This document shows, piece by piece, positions 43,787 to 52,969 of a DNA stretch of 64,000 nt; position 1 is the first letter of the stretch; every line of letters begins with the position of its first letter. Under the pieces are notes generated by a model that did not search any database, was not told the origin of the DNA, and worked only from the letters and a program-made list of their open reading frames with translations. Source of the stretch: Hephaestia sp. MAHUQ-44 (GTDB lineage: Bacteria; Pseudomonadota; Alphaproteobacteria; Sphingomonadales; Sphingomonadaceae); contig NZ_JAMSLX010000011.1 in NCBI RefSeq assembly GCF_023806085.1, forward strand, positions 57,535 through 121,534, in the 5' to 3' direction. The position numbers and the translations under genes are program-made.

Positions 43787-45229
43787 ATGGCCAGCCAACC
43801 TCTGACTCTCTACGAGAAGATATGGAACGCGCACGTCGTCGAACGGCGCGATGATGGAACCTGCCTGATCTATATCGATCGCCACCTCGTCCATGAAGTG
43901 ACGAGCCCGCAGGCGTTCGAGGGATTGCGGGCGAGCGGTCGCAAGGTGCGCCGCCCCGATCTGACGCTCGCGGTGCCCGATCATAACCTGCCGACCACCG
44001 CGCGGGTCGATGCGCACGGCAAGCGCCTGCCGATCGCCGATCGCGAAAGCGCGAACCAATTGGCCGCGCTCGAGCGCAATACCGCCGAATTCGGCATCGA
44101 CTATATCGACGCGATCGCGCCCGAGCAGGGCATCGTCCATGTCGTCGGGCCCGAACTGGGCTTCACGCTGCCGGGCACCACGCTGGTGTGCGGCGACAGC
44201 CACACCTCGGCGCACGGGGCGCTGGGAGCGCTTGCGTTCGGGATCGGCACGAGCGAGGTCGAGCATGTGCTCGCGACGCAGACGTTGTTGCTGAGCCAGG
44301 CCAAGACGATGGAAGTCCGGGTTGAGGGCAGCCTCGGCTTCGGCGTCAGCGCCAAGGACGTGATCCTCGCGATCATCGGCAAGATCGGCGCGTCGGGCGG
44401 GACCGGCCATGTCATCGAATATACCGGCGGCGTGATCCGCGCGCTGTCGATCGAGGGACGGCTGACCATCGCCAATATGTCGATCGAGGGTGGCGCGCGC
44501 GCCGGGCTGATCGCGCCCGACGAGGCCACGTTCGCCTATCTGAAGGGCCGTCCGATGGCGCCTGTCGGTGCGGAATGGGACAAAGCGGTCGCGTGGTGGA
44601 AGACGCTGCCGAGCGATGCCGGCGCGGTCTATGACAAGAGCGTGCGGCTCAATGCCACCGACATTGCTCCCTCGCTGACCTGGGGCACCAGCCCCGAGGA
44701 CGTGGTGGCGATTACCGATGTCGTCCCCGATCCCGAGAGCTTTGCCGACGCCTCGAAGCGCGCGGCGGCGCAGAAGTCGCTCGATTATATGGGGCTGGCG
44801 CCGGGGACGCGGATGCAGGATGTCGACGTGCAGCACGTCTTCATCGGCAGTTGCACCAACAGCCGGATCGAGGATCTGCGCGCGGCCGCCTCGGTCGCCA
44901 ACGGGCGCCGCGTCGCCGATGGCGTGCGCGCGATGGTCGTCCCCGGCTCGGGGCTGGTCAAGCGCCAGGCCGAGAAGGAAGGGCTCGATCGCATTTTCGT
45001 CGCGGCGGGCTTCGAATGGCGCGAGCCGGGATGCTCGATGTGTCTGGCGATGAACCCCGACAAGGTGCCGCCGGGCGAACGCTGCGCTTCCACTTCGAAT
45101 CGCAATTTCGTAGGACGGCAGGGGCCAGGCGCGCGCACGCACCTGCTGTCGCCCGCGATGGCGGCTGCGGCCGCGGTGACGGGGAAGCTGTCCGACGTCC
45201 GTGATCTGATGACGAACGACAGCCAGTAA
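43787..45229 (+). CDS. leuC: 3-isopropylmalate dehydratase, large subunit
   Basis: Aconitase-family enzyme isomerising isopropylmalate in leucine synthesis, with a [4Fe-4S] cluster. The 480-residue protein has [14 protein letters not shown], the cluster ligands in [12 protein letters not shown] and GCSMCLAMN, and the usual start ([12 protein letters not shown]). It heads a leuC - small ORF - leuD - quinone oxidoreductase string with 1-bp or larger overlaps downstream. Confidence 0.97.
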   Translation: MASQPLTLYEKIWNAHVVERRDDGTCLIYIDRHLVHEVTSPQAFEGLRASGRKVRRPDLTLAVPDHNLPTTARVDAHGKRLPIADRESANQLAALERNTAEFGIDYIDAIAPEQGIVHVVGPELGFTLPGTTLVCGDSHTSAHGALGALAFGIGTSEVEHVLATQTLLLSQAKTMEVRVEGSLGFGVSAKDVILAIIGKIGASGGTGHVIEYTGGVIRALSIEGRLTIANMSIEGGARAGLIAPDEATFAYLKGRPMAPVGAEWDKAVAWWKTLPSDAGAVYDKSVRLNATDIAPSLTWGTSPEDVVAITDVVPDPESFADASKRAAAQKSLDYMGLAPGTRMQDVDVQHVFIGSCTNSRIEDLRAAASVANGRRVADGVRAMVVPGSGLVKRQAEKEGLDRIFVAAGFEWREPGCSMCLAMNPDKVPPGERCASTSNRNFVGRQGPGARTHLLSPAMAAAAAVTGKLSDVRDLMTNDSQ

Positions 45230-45243
45230 AGGGGGTGGTCGCG

Positions 45244-45363
45244 ATGAAGAAAGCACTAGCCTTGTTGATTGCCGGGGCGATCCTGAGCGGGGTCGCCGCT
45301 TATGCCGCGAGCGCGGCCGATCCGACCTATGGGGAGCCCGCCACCGCGGTGGCGCCGCGCTGA
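45244..45363 (+). CDS. 39-residue exported peptide between leuC and leuD
   Basis: Encodes a signal-peptide-like protein: [20 protein letters not shown], then [22 protein letters not shown] 45244 has AAAGGGGGTGG upstream, and the stop overlaps the leuD start by one base (TGATG). The intact frame, ribosome site and coupling suggest a real translated gene. The function is unknown; it could also serve mainly to couple leuD translation. Confidence 0.62.
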   Translation: MKKALALLIAGAILSGVAAYAASAADPTYGEPATAVAPR

Positions 45364-45992
45364 TGGAGCCCGTTGTTCAGGTTTCGGGCGGTGCCTATCC
45401 GTGGGGCGCGAAGAACGTCGATACCGACGTCATCATCCCGGCGCATTGGCTCAAGACGATCACGCGCGCCGGGCTGGGCAAGGGCGCGTTCGAGACGGTG
45501 CGCGCCGAGCCCGGCAACATTTTCGACGATCCGCGCCATGCCGGCAGCCCGATCCTGATCGCGGGCGACAATTTCGGCTGCGGGTCGAGCCGCGAACATG
45601 CCGCCTGGGCGCTTGCCGACATGGGGATCAAGGCGGTGATCGCGCCGAGCTTCTCCGACATCTTTTCGGGCAATGCGTTCAAGAACGGCATCGTCACCGT
45701 GGTGCTGCCGCAGGCGGCGATCGATCGGCTGATCGAGGTGGCGCGCGACCAGCCGATCGCGATCGACCTCGAGACGATGACGGTGACCACCCCGTTCCAG
45801 GATCGCTTCACCTTTGACCTCGATCCCTTCCGCCGCCAGTGCCTGATGCAGGGGCTGGACGAGATCGGCCTGACGCTGGCACAAGATACCGCGATTTCTA
45901 AATACGAATCCGGGCTCAACGCGAGTCGGCCCTGGATCGCGAAAAGGAGCGGATATGCGAGCGTTGCTGTCGAGGGCGCCGGGCGGACCTGA
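45363..45992 (+). CDS. leuD: 3-isopropylmalate dehydratase, small subunit
   Basis: Small subunit of the LeuCD dehydratase. The 209-residue protein has the swivel-domain motifs [29 protein letters not shown] and [13 protein letters not shown]. After the usual end ([14 protein letters not shown]) it runs about 15 residues further, through the start of the quinone oxidoreductase gene (38-bp overlap); this tail is unlikely to be conserved. Confidence 0.96.
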   Translation: MEPVVQVSGGAYPWGAKNVDTDVIIPAHWLKTITRAGLGKGAFETVRAEPGNIFDDPRHAGSPILIAGDNFGCGSSREHAAWALADMGIKAVIAPSFSDIFSGNAFKNGIVTVVLPQAAIDRLIEVARDQPIAIDLETMTVTTPFQDRFTFDLDPFRRQCLMQGLDEIGLTLAQDTAISKYESGLNASRPWIAKRSGYASVAVEGAGRT

Positions 45993-46956
45993 AACTCTGG
46001 AATTGAGTGAGGTCGCCGATCCTGTCGCGGCTGAAGGGCAGGTTGTCGTCGCTGTCCGCGCGTGTGCGATCAACTATCCCGACGTGCTCGTCATCGAGGA
46101 TAAATACCAGTTCCGGCCCGAACGCCCGTTCGCGCCCGGCGGCGAGATCGCGGGGGTGATCGAGCAGGTCGGCGCGGGCGTCGACGGCTGGCAGGTGGGC
46201 GACCGCGTGATCGCGGTGATCGGCAACGGCGGGCTCGCCGAGAAGGTCGCGGTCGATGCGGCGCGGCTCTATGCGCTTCCCGAAGGGCGCGATTTCGCCG
46301 AGGGCGCGGCGTTGCTGCTGACCTATGCGACGACGATCCATGCGCTGGTCGATCGTGGGCGGCTTGCGCGCGGGCAGACGCTGCTCGTGCTGGGCGCCGC
46401 GGGCGGGGTAGGGCTCGCCGCGGTCGAACTCGGCAAGGCCTTTGGCGCGCGCGTGATCGCGGCGGCCTCGTCCGAGGAGAAAGCGGCAGCGGCGCGCGCG
46501 GCGGGCGCCGACGACGCGATCGTCTATCCCTATGCGCCGTTCGACAAGGCGCAGTCGAAGGCGCTGGCCGAGCGCTTCAAGGCGGCGGTGGGGCCGCAGG
46601 GGGCCGATGTGATCTACGATCCGGTCGGCGGCGATTATGCCGAGCCCGCGTTGCGCGCGATCGGCTGGGAAGGGCGCTATCTGGTGGTCGGCTTTCCGGC
46701 GGGCATCCCGAGGCTGCCGCTCAACCTCACCCTGCTCAAGAGCTGCGATGTGTGCGGCGTGTTCTGGGGGGCGTTCGCGGCGCGCGATCCGGCCGCCAAT
46801 CAGGCCCATGTCGCGCAATTGTTCGATCTGTGGCGGGAGGGCCGGATCGCCCCGCGCGTTACCGAGACCTTCGCGCTCGCCGACGGCGGCAGGGCGATCG
46901 CGCAAATGGCCGCGCGCAAGGCGATCGGCAAGCTGGTGGTGACGATCGGCGCTTGA
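45955..46956 (+). CDS. Quinone oxidoreductase-like (zinc-independent MDR) protein
   Basis: A 333-residue NADPH-dependent medium-chain reductase. It has the GroES-like start ([20 protein letters not shown]), the Rossmann motif ([20 protein letters not shown]) and [20 protein letters not shown], and lacks the zinc-binding cysteines. The substrate is probably a quinone or enone. It overlaps leuD by 38 bp; a role in leucine synthesis is not implied. Confidence 0.88.
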   Translation: MRALLSRAPGGPETLELSEVADPVAAEGQVVVAVRACAINYPDVLVIEDKYQFRPERPFAPGGEIAGVIEQVGAGVDGWQVGDRVIAVIGNGGLAEKVAVDAARLYALPEGRDFAEGAALLLTYATTIHALVDRGRLARGQTLLVLGAAGGVGLAAVELGKAFGARVIAAASSEEKAAAARAAGADDAIVYPYAPFDKAQSKALAERFKAAVGPQGADVIYDPVGGDYAEPALRAIGWEGRYLVVGFPAGIPRLPLNLTLLKSCDVCGVFWGAFAARDPAANQAHVAQLFDLWREGRIAPRVTETFALADGGRAIAQMAARKAIGKLVVTIGA

Positions 46957-47090
46957 GCCCGCGCGGGCTCCATCCGGGGGCCGCGCGCGAAATCTTCGGT
47001 CGGGATGACGACGGTGCGTCTGGCCCGTTGCGCGGGTGCCTCCGCCCTCCTATCTCGATGCCATTGTTTGTCGCCGCAAGGGAGCCGCAC

Positions 47091-47414
47091 ATGACCACCT
47101 TCGACGATCGCCAGCGTGCGTTCGAAGCGAAATTCAGCCGGGACGAGGAAATGGCGTTCCGTGTGATCGCCCGTCGCAACAAGCTTGTCGGCCAATGGGC
47201 GGCCGAGAAGATGAAGCTGACGCCCGAAGAGACCGAGGCCTATGCCCGCGCCGTCGTCCATGCCGATTTCGAGGAAGCGGGCGACGAGGATGTCGTGCGC
47301 AAGGTCGTGGGCGATCTTACCGCGGCGGGAATCGAGATCGACGATTCGACGGTGCGCACGGTGATCGGCGAAAAGAAGGTCGAAGCGCGCCGCCAGCTCA
47401 TGGCGGAGTCGTGA
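47091..47414 (+). CDS. DUF1476 protein (ATP synthase inhibitor zeta-like)
   Basis: A 107-residue helical protein of the alphaproteobacterial DUF1476 family. In Paracoccus the family member is the zeta inhibitor of the F1F0-ATPase, which blocks ATP hydrolysis. The signature TTFDDRQRAFEAKFSRDEEM and the region VIARRNKLVGQWAAEKM are visible. ATG 47091 follows AAGGGAG. It precedes bolA by 4 bp. Confidence 0.88.
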   Translation: MTTFDDRQRAFEAKFSRDEEMAFRVIARRNKLVGQWAAEKMKLTPEETEAYARAVVHADFEEAGDEDVVRKVVGDLTAAGIEIDDSTVRTVIGEKKVEARRQLMAES

Positions 47415-47418
47415 TCGC

Positions 47419-47652
47419 ATGGCGATGCAGGCCGATGAGATCGAGGCGCTGATCCGGAACGCGTTCCCCAACGCACAGATCGAGATTACCGACCTTGCCG
47501 GCGACGGCGATCATTATGCCGCGCGCGTGGTGTGCGAGAGTTTCCGGGGCCAGTCGCGGGTGATGCAACAGCGCGCGGTCTATGCCGCGCTCGGCGGGCG
47601 CATGGGCGGCGAGCTTCATGCGCTCCAGCTGACCACCGCGCTGCCCGATTGA
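47419..47652 (+). CDS. BolA-family protein
   Basis: A 77-residue class II KH-like protein of the BolA/IbaG family. It carries the invariant His region (DGDHYAARVV) and a helix with RVMQQRAVYAALGGRMGGELHAL. It pairs with monothiol glutaredoxins to hold a [2Fe-2S] cluster, and the next gene is exactly such a glutaredoxin, starting 13 bp downstream. Confidence 0.92.
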   Translation: MAMQADEIEALIRNAFPNAQIEITDLAGDGDHYAARVVCESFRGQSRVMQQRAVYAALGGRMGGELHALQLTTALPD

Positions 47653-47665
47653 AGGAGTGATGACG

Positions 47666-47995
47666 ATGACCGACGATGTGAATGCCCGGATCGACGAGAA
47701 GGTGAAAGCGAGCGAGGTGCTGCTGTTCATGAAAGGCAGCCCGCTTTTCCCGCAATGCGGCTTTTCGAGCCGCGCGGTGTCGATTCTCCAGCATCTCGGC
47801 GTCGAATTCGACAGCGTCGACGTGCTCCAGGATCAGGGTATCCGCCAGGGCATCAAGGCCTATTCGGATTGGCCCACGATCCCGCAGCTTTATGTGCACG
47901 GCGAATTCGTCGGCGGTTCGGACATCATGATGGAGATGTACGAATCGGGCGAACTGGCCACGCTGCTCAAGGCCGAGGCCGGCACCGAGGGCTGA
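47666..47995 (+). CDS. grxD: Monothiol glutaredoxin, CGFS type
   Basis: A 109-residue Grx4-type protein involved in Fe-S cluster trafficking. The CGFS active site (GSPLFPQCGFSSRAV), the glutathione-binding WPTIPQLYV and GGSDIMMEM are clear. ATG 47666 has AAGGAG 8 bp upstream; GTG 47657 and ATG 47660 are also in frame. Adjacent to bolA, its usual partner. Confidence 0.95.
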   Translation: MTDDVNARIDEKVKASEVLLFMKGSPLFPQCGFSSRAVSILQHLGVEFDSVDVLQDQGIRQGIKAYSDWPTIPQLYVHGEFVGGSDIMMEMYESGELATLLKAEAGTEG

Positions 47996-48033
47996 ACCCG
48001 ACGCGGGCCTCGTCGCCCCACCCATCGTAAAAT

Positions 48034-48076
48034 CGCATAGGCGCAGCGCCCGGCGACGTGGCGCTGCGCCTATGCG
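48034..48076. repeat. Perfect 16-bp hairpin after grx4
   Basis: CGCATAGGCGCAGCGC (48034-48049) is exactly complementary to 48061-48076 around an 11-nt loop. There is no U tract. It may stabilise or end the DUF1476-bolA-grx4 transcript. The rest of 47996-48350 shows no gene. Confidence 0.6.
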
Positions 48077-48352
48077 TGCGAGTCGAGCGCGGGTGCCGTG
48101 CGGGATGGTGGAGGCCGGGTCGGGTGGGCCGGTGCGAGATCGGAAAGCAACCAGCCCACCCTGCTGAAGCGTTGGAACGCTCGGCGTGCTTGTGACGATG
48201 CAGCCCGCGTGCCAATTGTGCATGGCCCGGCATTTCTGCGCGATATCACGGTTAATCGCGCTGAGGGCGTCGCCGAACTGTAAGGCCAGCCGACACTTTG
48301 AGCGCCGCTTTTCGGCACCATGTTCCGCGATGGAATGCTGACATTCGATATT

Positions 48353-48389
48353 GACTACAGGCGTAATCGGTGCGATTACACGTGTAGTC
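48353..48389. promoter_or_regulatory. BlaI-type palindromic operator
   Basis: GACTACAGGCGTAATCG and its near-complement CGATTACACGTGTAGTC (48353-48389) form an inverted repeat ending 15 bp before the BlaI start. The TACA..TGTA core matches the BlaI/MecI operator style, so autoregulation is likely. Confidence 0.7.
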
Positions 48390-48403
48390 AAAGGAGAGTG
48401 CCC

Positions 48404-48772
48404 GTGGCCGAGCGGATCAGCGATGCCGAACATGCCGTGATGGAGGTGTTGTGGGACGAAAGCCCGCTCACCGCGCAGGATGTCGCCGAGCGGATCGCGC
48501 CCGACCGCGACTGGAGCGCCAACACCGTCAAGACGCTGCTCGGGCGGCTGCTCGCCAAGCAGGCGATCGGGCATGAAGCCGATGGCCGCCGCTATCTCTA
48601 TCGCCCTTTGATCGCGCGTGAGCGCTATGTCGCGGGTGAATCGCGGCGGCTGATGGATCGGCTGTTCGGTGGCCGGCTGGCGCCGCTGGTTGCGCACCTT
48701 GCCGAGCGCGATGCGCTGACCGACGACGACATCGCCGAGATCGAGGCGCTGCTCAGGGAACTCAAGCAGTGA
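48404..48772 (+). CDS. BlaI/MecI/CopY-family repressor
   Basis: A 122-residue winged-helix repressor (ISDAEHAVMEVLWDESPLTA, then WSANTVKTLLGRLLAKQAIG) with a helical dimerisation tail. GTG 48404 is the start: AAGGAGAG lies 5 bp upstream and the frame fits the family. It is normally cleaved or released on a signal from its BlaR1-type partner, encoded by the overlapping next gene. No beta-lactamase gene lies nearby. Confidence 0.92.
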   Translation: MAERISDAEHAVMEVLWDESPLTAQDVAERIAPDRDWSANTVKTLLGRLLAKQAIGHEADGRRYLYRPLIARERYVAGESRRLMDRLFGGRLAPLVAHLAERDALTDDDIAEIEALLRELKQ

Positions 48773-50337
48773 GCGCGGGGCCGCTGATCGCGTGGGGCGT
48801 CGAGACGCTGATCGCCACCACGCTGCTGATGCTGCTCGTGCTTGCGTTGCGCGGGCCCGTGCGGCGCCAGTTCGGATCGCCGGTCGCTTATGCCTTGTGG
48901 GCGCTGCCCGCGCTGCGGCTGTTGCTGCCGCCCTTGCCGTCGGACTGGCGCGCGGCGGCGGTCGCCCCGATCGCGCAGGCGAGCGAGACGATCACCGTGC
49001 TCGTGGTCCAGCCGCTCGGGCTCGATGCCGGGGCGCCGGGCGCTGCGTCGGTGCCGGTGGGGCTGATCCTGCTGGCGTTGTGGGGCGCGGGCGCGGCGGG
49101 CTTCTTCGGCTGGCATTTCGTCGCGCACACGCTGTTCTGTCGCCGGATGCTCGCGGGGCGGGTGCGCGAATCGATCGCGGCCGACGGTATCCGCGTCGTC
49201 GAGACCGACGCGGCGACCGGGCCGCTCGCCTTCGGGGTGCTGCGCAAATATATCGCGTTCCCGCGTGATTTCGCCGAGCGGTACGACGCGGACGAACGCG
49301 ATCTCGCGCTGGCGCACGAGCGTGGCCACCACGCGCGCGGCGATCTGATCGCCAATTGGGCGGCGCTGTTCGTGCTGGCGGTCCACTGGTTCAATCCGAT
49401 CGCCTGGCGCGCTTTCCGTGCCTTTCGCGCCGATCAGGAAATGGCAAACGACGCGCGCGTGCTGGCGGGCAAGAGCGCGACCTTCCGCCACGTTTATGCC
49501 TGCGCGATCGTCAAGGCTGCGCATGGCGGCGCGGTCTCGGCGGCATGCCATCTGCACACGATCAACGATCTGAAGGGGAGACTGAAGATGCTGTCGACCA
49601 GAAAGACCTCGCGCGCGCGGCTCGCCGGCGGGATCGCGGCGGTGGCGATCGTCACCATGGCCGGGCTTGGCGTCACCGCCTCGGGCACGCAGGCCGCCGA
49701 GACGCTGCGCACCCGGGTGAGCAAGACGATCGGCGTCGATCTGCCGCAGAGCGGCGCCTTGTGGGCGATCGCGCCGCTCAGCGCGGTCTCGGGCGGGGTG
49801 CAGGATCCGCCGCCGCCACCCCCGCCGCCGGTCGAGGCCGTGCCCGCGGCGCCGGCGAGCGTGCCCGCGCCTCCGGTGCCCCCAGCGGCGCCCAAGACCT
49901 GGACGTGGACCGCCGAGGACAGCACCGCCGCCGACGGCCAGCGCGTGGTGAAGCGCATCAAGGTCATCAAGGACGGCCAGGTCGTCACCGAGAATGTGAT
50001 CGGTGACATTCCCGAGGTCAGTTCACGCAATTGCACCGTCACCGACAAGGGCGATGATCTTGTCATCAACGACAATTCGGGCGCGCGACCTCGGATCATC
50101 ATCTGCACCGATCGGATCGCGAAGGTGAGCGCGGATGCCGCCAAGGTGGCGGCGAACAGCGCGCGGATCGAACGCGATGCCTATCGCTCGGCGCTCGATG
50201 GGCTGCGCAAGGCGCGCAGCAGCATGGCGAGCAACGCGCAATTATCGGCCGAGGCGCGCAGCGAGGCACTGGCCGCGATGGACGAGTCGATCCGCGACCT
50301 CCAGCACGATCTTGATACGGCCGGTACCGACAACTGA
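48769..50337 (+). CDS. BlaR1-like M56 metallopeptidase with non-PBP C-terminal region
   Basis: A 522-residue membrane zinc protease. Transmembrane segments (TLIATTLLMLLVLALRGPV, LILLALWGAGAAGFFGWHF) surround the M56 domain with HERGHH at 183-188. The usual C-terminal penicillin-binding sensor domain is missing; instead a TM helix is followed by a poly-proline linker and an unrecognised region with a coiled-coil tail (ARSEALAAMDESIRDLQHDL). The gene overlaps the repressor gene (GTGA). It probably controls cleavage of the BlaI-like repressor in response to a signal that is not a beta-lactam. Confidence 0.85.
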   Translation: MSAGPLIAWGVETLIATTLLMLLVLALRGPVRRQFGSPVAYALWALPALRLLLPPLPSDWRAAAVAPIAQASETITVLVVQPLGLDAGAPGAASVPVGLILLALWGAGAAGFFGWHFVAHTLFCRRMLAGRVRESIAADGIRVVETDAATGPLAFGVLRKYIAFPRDFAERYDADERDLALAHERGHHARGDLIANWAALFVLAVHWFNPIAWRAFRAFRADQEMANDARVLAGKSATFRHVYACAIVKAAHGGAVSAACHLHTINDLKGRLKMLSTRKTSRARLAGGIAAVAIVTMAGLGVTASGTQAAETLRTRVSKTIGVDLPQSGALWAIAPLSAVSGGVQDPPPPPPPPVEAVPAAPASVPAPPVPPAAPKTWTWTAEDSTAADGQRVVKRIKVIKDGQVVTENVIGDIPEVSSRNCTVTDKGDDLVINDNSGARPRIIICTDRIAKVSADAAKVAANSARIERDAYRSALDGLRKARSSMASNAQLSAEARSEALAAMDESIRDLQHDLDTAGTDN

Positions 50338-50442
50338 ACGATCACGGGGAGGAGCGAGGCCGGTACACGCGGCAGCGTGGCCGGCCCCTGCGGGATGCCA
50401 CCACCCTTGCCAAGGCCGTCTGCAACCGCCATCTCGATAGGT

Positions 50443-51303
50443 ATGGACGTCCCCCCGACCGGCGAACGCATCGCGCTCGACCCCTTGGTGGCGCGGGTGC
50501 TGGCGCCCAATTCGTCACCCTACACCTATACCGGCACCCAGACGCATCTGGTGGGCACGCGCGATCTGGCGGTGATCGATCCGGGCCCCGACGATCCCGC
50601 GCATCTTGACGCGCTGCTCCGCGCGATCGACGGCCGACCGGTGACCGCGATCCTGGTCACCCACACGCATCGCGACCACAGCCCGCTCGCGCGCGCCTTG
50701 AAGGACGCGACCGGCGCGCCGGTCGTCGGCTGCGCGCCGCTCGCGCTCAATGATCTCGGGCCACGCGCCGATGTCGCGTTCGATCCCGATTATGCGCCCG
50801 ATCGCGTGCTGGCCGATGGCGACCGCGTCGAGGGCGAGGGCTGGACCTTGGTCGCGGTGGCGACGCCGGGGCACACTTCGAACCACCTCGCGTTCGCGTT
50901 GCCCGAAATCGGCGCCTTGTTCTCGGGCGATCATGTGATGGGCTGGTCGACCACGGTCGTCTCGCCGCCCGATGGCGATATGGCGGCGTATATGGCCAGC
51001 CTGATGAAGCTTCAGCAGCGCGACGACCGCATCTATTATCCGGGGCACGGCGAGGCGATCGAGAATCCGCGCCGCTTCGTGCGCGGGCTGATCGGCCATC
51101 GCAAGCAACGCGAGGGCCAGATTCTGCGGCTGATCGGGCGCGACGGCGTGCATGACGTGCGCACCATGGTCGAGCGGATGTATAGCGGGATCGATCCGCG
51201 GCTGTTCGTCGCTGCCGAGCATTCGGTGCGCGCGCACCTGATCGACCTGCGCGATCGCGGGCTGCTGATCGAGGAGGGCGAGACATGGCGGATGGCGGCG
51301 TAA
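50443..51303 (+). CDS. MBL-fold hydrolase (LACTB2/glyoxalase II-like)
   Basis: A 286-residue metallo-beta-lactamase-fold protein with THTHRDHS, PGHTSNH, FSGDHVMG and YYPGHG, all metal-site motifs. The C-terminal winged-helix-like end (AHLIDLRDRGLLIEEGETW) is that of LACTB2-like proteins, which can act on RNA or thioesters. The chosen ATG 50443 fits the family; an upstream ATG at 50377 exists. It overlaps the next gene by 19 bp. Confidence 0.85.
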   Translation: MDVPPTGERIALDPLVARVLAPNSSPYTYTGTQTHLVGTRDLAVIDPGPDDPAHLDALLRAIDGRPVTAILVTHTHRDHSPLARALKDATGAPVVGCAPLALNDLGPRADVAFDPDYAPDRVLADGDRVEGEGWTLVAVATPGHTSNHLAFALPEIGALFSGDHVMGWSTTVVSPPDGDMAAYMASLMKLQQRDDRIYYPGHGEAIENPRRFVRGLIGHRKQREGQILRLIGRDGVHDVRTMVERMYSGIDPRLFVAAEHSVRAHLIDLRDRGLLIEEGETWRMAA

Positions 51304-52031
51304 GCGAGACACCGGTTATCGCCGAGACGCCGCGTCGCGCGGGTATCGGTGGTTTCCTCGTCAAGTTCGCGGGCGCGATCGCGATCCTGATCGTGGTCGC
51401 GTTCGGGCTGATGTGGGCGGCGCAATCCTATGTCGGCAAGAAGCTGTCGCCCAACCCGGTGACGATCGCCAACGCGAGCCTGCAGGGCTTGCAGGAGCAG
51501 AACCGGCTGTCCGCCTTCGCGGCGCGCTATGTCGCGGTGGTGACGTCGAAACAGACGCGGCTGGGGCTGACCGCGGAAAAGACGATGATCATGCCGGGCA
51601 TGGTCCGTTACGAGGTCGATCTCGGCAAATTGAGCCAGCGCGACGTGACGTGGGATGCCGGCACCAACACGCTCGGCGTGCGGCTGCCGGCGGTCGAGGT
51701 CGATCAGCCGCAGATCGATCTGGCGGCGATCCGCCAATATGGCAGCGGCGGCGTGCTGATGACGCTGACCAGCGCCGAGGCCGATCTCGATGCCGCCAAC
51801 CGCCAGCAGGGGCAGGCCGAACTGCTGCGTCAGGCGCGCGCGCCGACGATGATCAGGATCGCGCGCGATGCGACGCGCAGTGCCGTCGAACGCAGCTTCG
51901 CGATGCCGCTGCGCGCCGCCGGGATCGACGCCACCGTCAAGGTGACGTTCGCCGACGAGGGCAGCACCGAGCGCTGGGATGCGTCGCGATCGTTGCAGGA
52001 AGTGCTGGGCGAGGATCGCGCCAAGCGGTGA
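51285..52031 (+). CDS. DUF4230 membrane-anchored protein
   Basis: A 248-residue protein with a single transmembrane helix (GAIAILIVVAFGLMWAA) and a long extracytoplasmic domain matching DUF4230 (LSAFAARYVAVVTSKQ, MVRYEVDLGKLSQRDVTWD, TLGVRLPAVEV). The function is unknown. Overlap with the MBL-fold gene suggests co-translation. Confidence 0.78.
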   Translation: MADGGVSETPVIAETPRRAGIGGFLVKFAGAIAILIVVAFGLMWAAQSYVGKKLSPNPVTIANASLQGLQEQNRLSAFAARYVAVVTSKQTRLGLTAEKTMIMPGMVRYEVDLGKLSQRDVTWDAGTNTLGVRLPAVEVDQPQIDLAAIRQYGSGGVLMTLTSAEADLDAANRQQGQAELLRQARAPTMIRIARDATRSAVERSFAMPLRAAGIDATVKVTFADEGSTERWDASRSLQEVLGEDRAKR

Positions 52032-52115
52032 GAGTTTCGCCTACGCATTTTCCACTATTGGGCTGATCGTTTCGCTGGAGTATCGTTCTTCGCCTGTGGC
52101 TGGGGGAGTGCTGCA

Positions 52116-52886
52116 ATGGCGACGGTTCTTTCCGCTTCGGCTCCGCGCACGCGTGAGCCCCGGTTTTTCTTCGTCTCGGCCTGCGTCATGGCGGCGACGA
52201 TCGTGGCGGGGTTTTCGCTGCACTGGCTGATGGGGCGCTCGACATTCCGGGCGCCGCTCCACGTCCATGTCCATGCTGTGGCTTTCATGGGCTGGACTGC
52301 GCTTTACGTGTTCCAGACCCATCTGATTACCAGCGGTGCACGGGCGCAGCATCGCCGGCTGGGCTGGATCGCCGCAATCTGGGCGAGCCTGCTGGCGCCG
52401 ATCGGCATCTATACCACCATCATCATGGTGCGCGCAGGCCATACGCCGTTCTTCTTTACGCCCGCGTATTTCCTCGCGCTCAACCCGATCGGGGTGCTGA
52501 CCTTCACCGGACTGTTCTGGGCGGGGGTCGCGATGCGACGACGCACCGAATGGCACCGGCGGCTGATCTATTGCGCGATGACGATGCTGCTCGCACCCGC
52601 ATTCGGGCGCCTGCTGCCGGCGCCGTTGATGATGCCATGGGTCGGGCTTGGGATATGCGGCGCGCTGCTGCTGTTTCCCTTGGCCGGGGTGATCGCCGAC
52701 TGGCGCACGCGCGGCCGCGTCCATCCCGGCTGGTGGGTGGGGATCGGCACCATCGTCGCGGCGCAACTCCTGATCGAGATCATCGGGCGCAGCGCGCTCG
52801 GGCTCGCTTTTGCGCAGGCGGTGACCGCCGGCAGCGTGGGCGGTGCGCTGCCGCTCGATGCCTATCCGCCGTTTCCCCTGTCCTGA
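52116..52886 (+). CDS. Multi-span membrane protein (DUF2306-like)
   Basis: A 256-residue integral membrane protein with about seven helices. Conserved-looking His-rich motifs lie at the first pair (HVHVHAVAFMGWTALYVFQT), along with HRRLGWIAAIWA and EWHRRLIYCAM. This pattern resembles DUF2306-like heme-binding or oxidase-like membrane proteins, but no cofactor role is proven. ATG 52116 lies in a purine-rich context (GGGGGAGTGCTGCA). Confidence 0.65.
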   Translation: MATVLSASAPRTREPRFFFVSACVMAATIVAGFSLHWLMGRSTFRAPLHVHVHAVAFMGWTALYVFQTHLITSGARAQHRRLGWIAAIWASLLAPIGIYTTIIMVRAGHTPFFFTPAYFLALNPIGVLTFTGLFWAGVAMRRRTEWHRRLIYCAMTMLLAPAFGRLLPAPLMMPWVGLGICGALLLFPLAGVIADWRTRGRVHPGWWVGIGTIVAAQLLIEIIGRSALGLAFAQAVTAGSVGGALPLDAYPPFPLS

Positions 52887-52969
52887 GCCCCTGTCCTGAT
52901 CCCATGTCTTGATCCCGTGGCCTTGCCGCGCCACATGGGCACAAAGCCAGCACGGGGATTTGGGACGCA

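Noticed and set aside
48769..51303. A complete beta-lactam resistance locus at blaI/blaR1
   Set aside because: The MBL-fold gene downstream is LACTB2/glyoxalase II-like, and no class A-D beta-lactamase is visible; the protease lacks the penicillin sensor.
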